NCBI RefSeq assembly: GCF_900289145.1
Contig: NZ_OKQO01000006.1
Coordinates: forward strand, 186,001-250,000
Reading direction: 5' to 3'
Length of the DNA stretch: 64,000 bases
Source of the DNA: Neobittarella massiliensis (ex Bilen et al. 2018)
GTDB taxonomy: Bacteria; Bacillota; Clostridia; Oscillospirales; Ruminococcaceae
In this document: positions 60,532-64,000 of the stretch, piece after piece
How the letters are laid out: every line of letters starts with the position of its first letter
Position numbering within the stretch: the stretch's first letter is position 1
The notes under the pieces: generated by a model
Told to the model about the DNA's origin: nothing
What the model saw: the letters and a program-made list of their open reading frames with translations, nothing else
The model's database searches: none
Made by a program: the position numbers and the translations under genes

Positions 60532-62171
60532 AGGGATGTGTCCTCCAGTATCAACTTTTTAACGCGCTCTATCCCGGCCTGCAGATCATGGCGCAACATG
60601 AGCTGCTGCATCTCCCGCCGTATGGCCGGCGTATTGATGAGCCAATTGAGCGTTTTTTCCAGCGTATCTTCCGAGACATTGGTGCCCAGCCCCAGATTTA
60701 AAAAACCGTTGCTCATCTGGGCAAATGTGTGCAGCTGCTCGCGTTCATTCTGGGCCATGACGATGGCCGGCACGCCCATACAGGCCAGTTCAAATACGGT
60801 GCGACCCTGCGAGGTAACGGCCAGATCAGCTTGGTGCATGTAGGTAGTGACTCGCTTGACATCGCGCAGCACACAGACATTTTTGTCCTCTCTGGTCACT
60901 ACGCCGTTGGCTTCGCAGTCGTAGGCGCTGCCGGTCATGAACACAAAGCGGATGTCGGTGTGATAATGGGCGTTGTATCGGGTGGCCAGACGATACATTT
61001 TTGCGGTGAGGTTGGCCGGGTCGGCCCCGCCAAAGACAATGAGGATGTTTTTTACCTGTTCGCGCACTGGATGAGCGGTCTCGGCGACGAATTCATCGCG
61101 CAGGCAGACATAATCTTTACCGCTGTATACGTTTTTTCGCTCGTCGAGGTTTTCGTACAGGGCGTTGATGACCGCATCGGCGTAACGGGACCCCTCCCCC
61201 AGATCCTCAATAGTGACGACACGGGGGACCAGTTCTTTTAGCTTTTGTATGTAGCGGGCACTGGTATCTAAGCAGTCGTTGACCACCACGTCGGGCCGAT
61301 AATCACCCAGAAATTTAAAAAATTCGGCATCGCTCTCGATAACGTGGTAGGGAAAGTGGCTCTGTCGGATCTTTTCCAGCCCCTCGGTGTGTTCTTTGCT
61401 GGTGACGAACATCACCTCATGGCCAGTAAGATTATAGGCCAGCGTGAGGCAGTGGTAGATATGCCCCATACCCAACTGGCGGTAACCGTCGGCCCGAAAG
61501 ACGATCTTCTTGCGGCTCAGGCGCTGCTCGCAGACGATCCAGTCGGCAGTGGTATCGATATCCACAGCCTCGTTTTCAGGGATCTCAAAGACCGAGATGC
61601 TTTTCCCCATGCGGCTGTCGGCCACTACAAACTGCCGCTTGGTAATAAAAAATGCGCCGGCTTCTACATAATTGGGCGGTAACTGCTGCCGGTTGAGGCG
61701 CTTTTGGTAGAGGGGATATACGGTACCGTCCTCCCCCTTCGACCAGGCCAGGTGCGGTTGGTTGCTGGCGCTGATGTAGGTGTCGCAGCCGGACGCGAGA
61801 AAGGAGGTGATAGCCTGTGACAGCGTCTCGGCGCTGAGCAGCGGCGAGGTGGGCTGCAACGTGATAACCACATCGTAAGCGATCCCTCTTTTGGCCTCCA
61901 TCTGTAGGGTGGCGTCGTAGATCACCGGGTCGAGGGTGGTGGCGTCTCTGGCCAGTTCGGCATCGCGCGCAAGCACCTCGGCCCCGTAGCGGGCAGAGAT
62001 AGCGGCGATTTCCTCGTCGTCGGTACTCACGGCAACATCGGTGATGGCGGCACACGACTGCGCGTTATGGATAGCGTAGTAAATGAGTGGCTTTTTGTGC
62101 ATCAGCCGAATATTTTTGCGGGGAATTCCTTTTGACCCGCCCCGGGCGGGGATGACTGCTAAGATGTTCAT
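60528..62171 (-). CDS. bifunctional cytidylyltransferase (NeuA/PseF type) fused to PseG-like glycosyl hydrolase/transferase
   Basis: 547 residues. Residues 1-225 match CMP-nonulosonate synthetases: ILAVIPARGGSKGIPRKNIRLM, SPLLSAETL, AVDIDTTADWIVCEQ. Residues 226-547 resemble PseG/SpsG: FRADGYRQLGMGHIYHCLTLAYNL with the GxGH motif, VNDCLDTSARYIQKL, VFGGADPANLTAKMY and VTSQGRTVFELACMGVPAIVMA. PseG removes UDP from a pseudaminate precursor, so one polypeptide would carry out an early and a late step of the same pathway. Start 32 bases after the flippase stop. Confidence 0.88.
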   Translation of the reverse strand: MNILAVIPARGGSKGIPRKNIRLMHKKPLIYYAIHNAQSCAAITDVAVSTDDEEIAAISARYGAEVLARDAELARDATTLDPVIYDATLQMEAKRGIAYDVVITLQPTSPLLSAETLSQAITSFLASGCDTYISASNQPHLAWSKGEDGTVYPLYQKRLNRQQLPPNYVEAGAFFITKRQFVVADSRMGKSISVFEIPENEAVDIDTTADWIVCEQRLSRKKIVFRADGYRQLGMGHIYHCLTLAYNLTGHEVMFVTSKEHTEGLEKIRQSHFPYHVIESDAEFFKFLGDYRPDVVVNDCLDTSARYIQKLKELVPRVVTIEDLGEGSRYADAVINALYENLDERKNVYSGKDYVCLRDEFVAETAHPVREQVKNILIVFGGADPANLTAKMYRLATRYNAHYHTDIRFVFMTGSAYDCEANGVVTREDKNVCVLRDVKRVTTYMHQADLAVTSQGRTVFELACMGVPAIVMAQNEREQLHTFAQMSNGFLNLGLGTNVSEDTLEKTLNWLINTPAIRREMQQLMLRHDLQAGIERVKKLILEDTSL

Positions 62172-62203
62172 ACGATCTCTCCAATCTACATAGGGGATGC
62201 CCG

Positions 62204-63607
62204 CTAGAAGATGCTTCTATTTTTAATAATGCGCCGGAGCAACAGGACACCTACACCGGCAGCCAGCGCCCAGCGAAGAATAGGCATGTTGACGGTGACT
62301 GTATATATAAAGATACAGAGGACTACAGCAGCGGTACTCTGTGCCACGTATTTTACAGGGAAAACAAAGGTCTCCTTGATGTAGTATTTAGCAATTAACA
62401 GATGGACGGTAAAAAGTGCTATATAGGCGATCAAGGTGCCTATGGCAGCACCCAGCATTCCCAAGCGGGGGATAAGTATGGAGTTAAAAAGAATATTGAT
62501 CAGGGCGGCAAATAAAGTCCCGGCAGCAATCATTTTTGTGTTTCTATAGTAAAACTGGAAATTGACCGGAAAGCTGTACAAAAACACAATAAAGATACTG
62601 AAAACCATGACCGGTATCAGAGAAGTCGCTCCCCAGTAGGCGGATGGAGCGAGTAATTTGATGACCTCCTGAGAGACAAGTAAAAAACCTATTGTAAGGC
62701 CGGTAAAAAGGTAAATGTAGTTTTTTTGACGTTTTTCAATTTTTTCATAGAGCTCTTTTTTGGTGTCTTCATAAAAAAAGGGGACCCAAGTGCTGTTGAG
62801 GGCGTTGTAAATAATAGATAGGATCTGTGTAAAGGTAACGGTAAAGCCGTATACGCCGACAGCGCTGTTATCCAAATATTTTTGTAACATGATCTTATCG
62901 CACTGTGACAACACGATTTGTGAGAGCGCGTGAAAAACAAGAGGTAAGCTAAAAGAAATGCAAAAACCCCAAAACTTTTTGTTATAGAAAGTCTTACCTT
63001 TTACAAGATAAAAGGCAAGAAATAGAAAACCGATCAAAAGATTGGGGGCAGCAAAGCCCAAAATACGTCCTACATATCGATAGTTGGTTTGCGGAATTCT
63101 TTTAATGAGTAATAAAGAGAGAAATATAGAAAAAAGCGTTGTTAAAACAGATACTAAGAATGTTTTATAACCCTGTTTAAAATATGTGAATTTTGAAGTT
63201 GAAAAATTTACTCCGATTGTACCCAGAGCATGAAAAGGCATGAGGCAGACGAGGAGTATCGGGAGTTCCGTAAATTGGGCTAAGTTGTTCCTAAATACTA
63301 TAATTAATAGACTAAATATAGTGGCAGATAATAACACCAAACTCATAGAACTAGAGTAATATTTAGACTGCTCTTCCTCTGTAAATAGAATCGATGCATT
63401 GCCGATCGTTGCAGTAATTTGAAGACTAATTACTATCGTGAGCACCTGTAGCCATGTGGTGTAGATCGTTACGATTCCATAATTCTCAGTACCGAGCAAT
63501 CGCGTAAAAATAGGTATGGTAAAAAAAGAAATCCCGTTTAAAAATATTGGCCCTAGAAGATTGAAAAACGTAACTACATTTATATTGTTTTTCCAGGACA
63601 TTTTCAT
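62204..63607 (-). CDS. Wzx-type oligosaccharide flippase (PST/MATE family)
   Basis: 467 residues with 12-14 predicted spans: N-terminal FFNLLGPIFLNGISFFTIPIFTRLLGTENYGIVTIYTTWLQVL is the polysaccharide-transporter signature, and the rest is a continuous pattern of hydrophobic helices. It would move lipid-linked oligosaccharide units across the membrane. Codon use is clearly more AT-rich than in the housekeeping genes to the left. Start at the ATG at 63607 after a GGGGGG-type site. Confidence 0.88.
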   Translation of the reverse strand: MKMSWKNNINVVTFFNLLGPIFLNGISFFTIPIFTRLLGTENYGIVTIYTTWLQVLTIVISLQITATIGNASILFTEEEQSKYYSSSMSLVLLSATIFSLLIIVFRNNLAQFTELPILLVCLMPFHALGTIGVNFSTSKFTYFKQGYKTFLVSVLTTLFSIFLSLLLIKRIPQTNYRYVGRILGFAAPNLLIGFLFLAFYLVKGKTFYNKKFWGFCISFSLPLVFHALSQIVLSQCDKIMLQKYLDNSAVGVYGFTVTFTQILSIIYNALNSTWVPFFYEDTKKELYEKIEKRQKNYIYLFTGLTIGFLLVSQEVIKLLAPSAYWGATSLIPVMVFSIFIVFLYSFPVNFQFYYRNTKMIAAGTLFAALINILFNSILIPRLGMLGAAIGTLIAYIALFTVHLLIAKYYIKETFVFPVKYVAQSTAAVVLCIFIYTVTVNMPILRWALAAGVGVLLLRRIIKNRSIF

Positions 63608-63610
63608 CGC

Positions 63611-64000
63611 TTATCCCCCCTTGACTTTTAGATAGAGCGATAATACTTTGTGCGTTAGCCTAGGACCGATAGTTTGAATCGAATGGTAAATCAGCCGATG
63701 TTTAACACTTGTTGCATTTCGAAGAATGTACTTATATTCAGAAATTTTTTCAAAAAAATTAGGGATATCAGATCTCTCTATCATAGCCGGGTACTGAGAA
63801 TAGTACACGATAAACCTATCCTGTAAGTTTTTGCATAATGCACGATGAAATCGTGGCTTCAGTGATAATTGGTCATCCACGACTATCTGGTACCAGTTTG
63901 TTAAAATACCGAGTGTTAAAAACACCTTTACAAGGGATAAGGTGTTCATAAGTGAGCCTGGGCGCCCCTCACGATAGTAGTAATACGGAAGCGGATTACT
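63611..64000 (-). CDS. glycosyltransferase family 2 protein, C-terminal part (cut by the window edge)
   Basis: The reading frame is open through the right edge with no stop, so 129 residues are visible and the start lies outside. The first residues, PLPYYYYREGRPGSLMNT, match the segment that follows the catalytic domain of many GT2 enzymes, and the remainder (FRRALCKNL-like helical tail) is typical of their poorly conserved C terminus. An internal Met at 63949 must not be taken as the start. Three bases separate its stop from the flippase ATG. Confidence 0.72.
   Translation of the reverse strand, partial: SNPLPYYYYREGRPGSLMNTLSLVKVFLTLGILTNWYQIVVDDQLSLKPRFHRALCKNLQDRFIVYYSQYPAMIERSDIPNFFEKISEYKYILRNATSVKHRLIYHSIQTIGPRLTHKVLSLYLKVKGG

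Overview
The window looks like chromosome from a GC-rich, spore-forming member of the Clostridia (probably an Oscillospirales-type gut anaerobe). The evidence is a spoIIID gene, a YtvI-like sporulation membrane protein, an operon-encoded V-type ATPase whose rotor ring carries a Na+-site signature, AGGAGG-type ribosome binding sites with frequent TTG/GTG starts, and sigma-A promoters with 17-18 bp spacers. I saw no tRNA, rRNA, CRISPR array, insertion sequence or prophage. Coding density is high and most intergenic gaps hold a strong hairpin terminator.

Layout. 1-13,000: recQ, then a catabolic-looking island with two BtpA/SgcQ-family proteins, two tandem small M24 peptidase-fold proteins, a nitroreductase, two nucleoside-hydrolase-family proteins, an ornithine cyclodeaminase/mu-crystallin-family dehydrogenase, proS, a C_GCAxxG_C_C protein and a GNAT acetyltransferase. 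13,000-24,400: signalling. An Hpt protein, a response regulator carrying HD-GYP and GGDEF domains, and a hybrid histidine kinase form one operon (a phosphorelay tied to cyclic-di-GMP). Next come a GntR-type regulator with two winged-helix domains, a FUSC-like membrane protein, and an OmpR-type regulator/sensor kinase pair. 24,700-32,330: a 31-residue membrane peptide gene, sfsA and an ICMT-like methyltransferase, then on the minus strand a compact aromatic amino acid operon aroF-tyrA-aroB-aroA-aroC-chorismate mutase.

The most striking observation is upstream of aroF. A consensus promoter is followed by a 38-codon leader ORF with seven Tyr and one Phe codon within 14 residues, and then by an intrinsic terminator. 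This is the layout of a ribosome-mediated attenuator that would sense tyrosine.

32,370-47,760: a YtvI/AI-2E-family permease, two tandem M20D amidohydrolases, rsmE-prmA neighbours with a HAD phosphatase, an AbgB-like M20 peptidase followed by two poorly characterised integral membrane proteins (a possible new transporter with its hydrolase), a ROK kinase, a DUF1846 protein, a DUF218 protein, and galE with an initiating sugar transferase. 48,150-56,980: a nine-gene V-type ATPase operon (H/G-I-K-E-C-F-A-B-D). 57,400-64,000: an OFA-type MFS transporter with a structured 5' leader, spoIIID, and the end of a more AT-rich surface-glycan operon (GT2 glycosyltransferase, Wzx-type flippase, a cytidylyltransferase-PseG fusion, NeuB-type synthase) that runs off the window edge.

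Methods and limits: everything was read by eye from sequence and translations. Promoters, operators and hairpins are predictions, and family names come from recognised motifs, not from searches.
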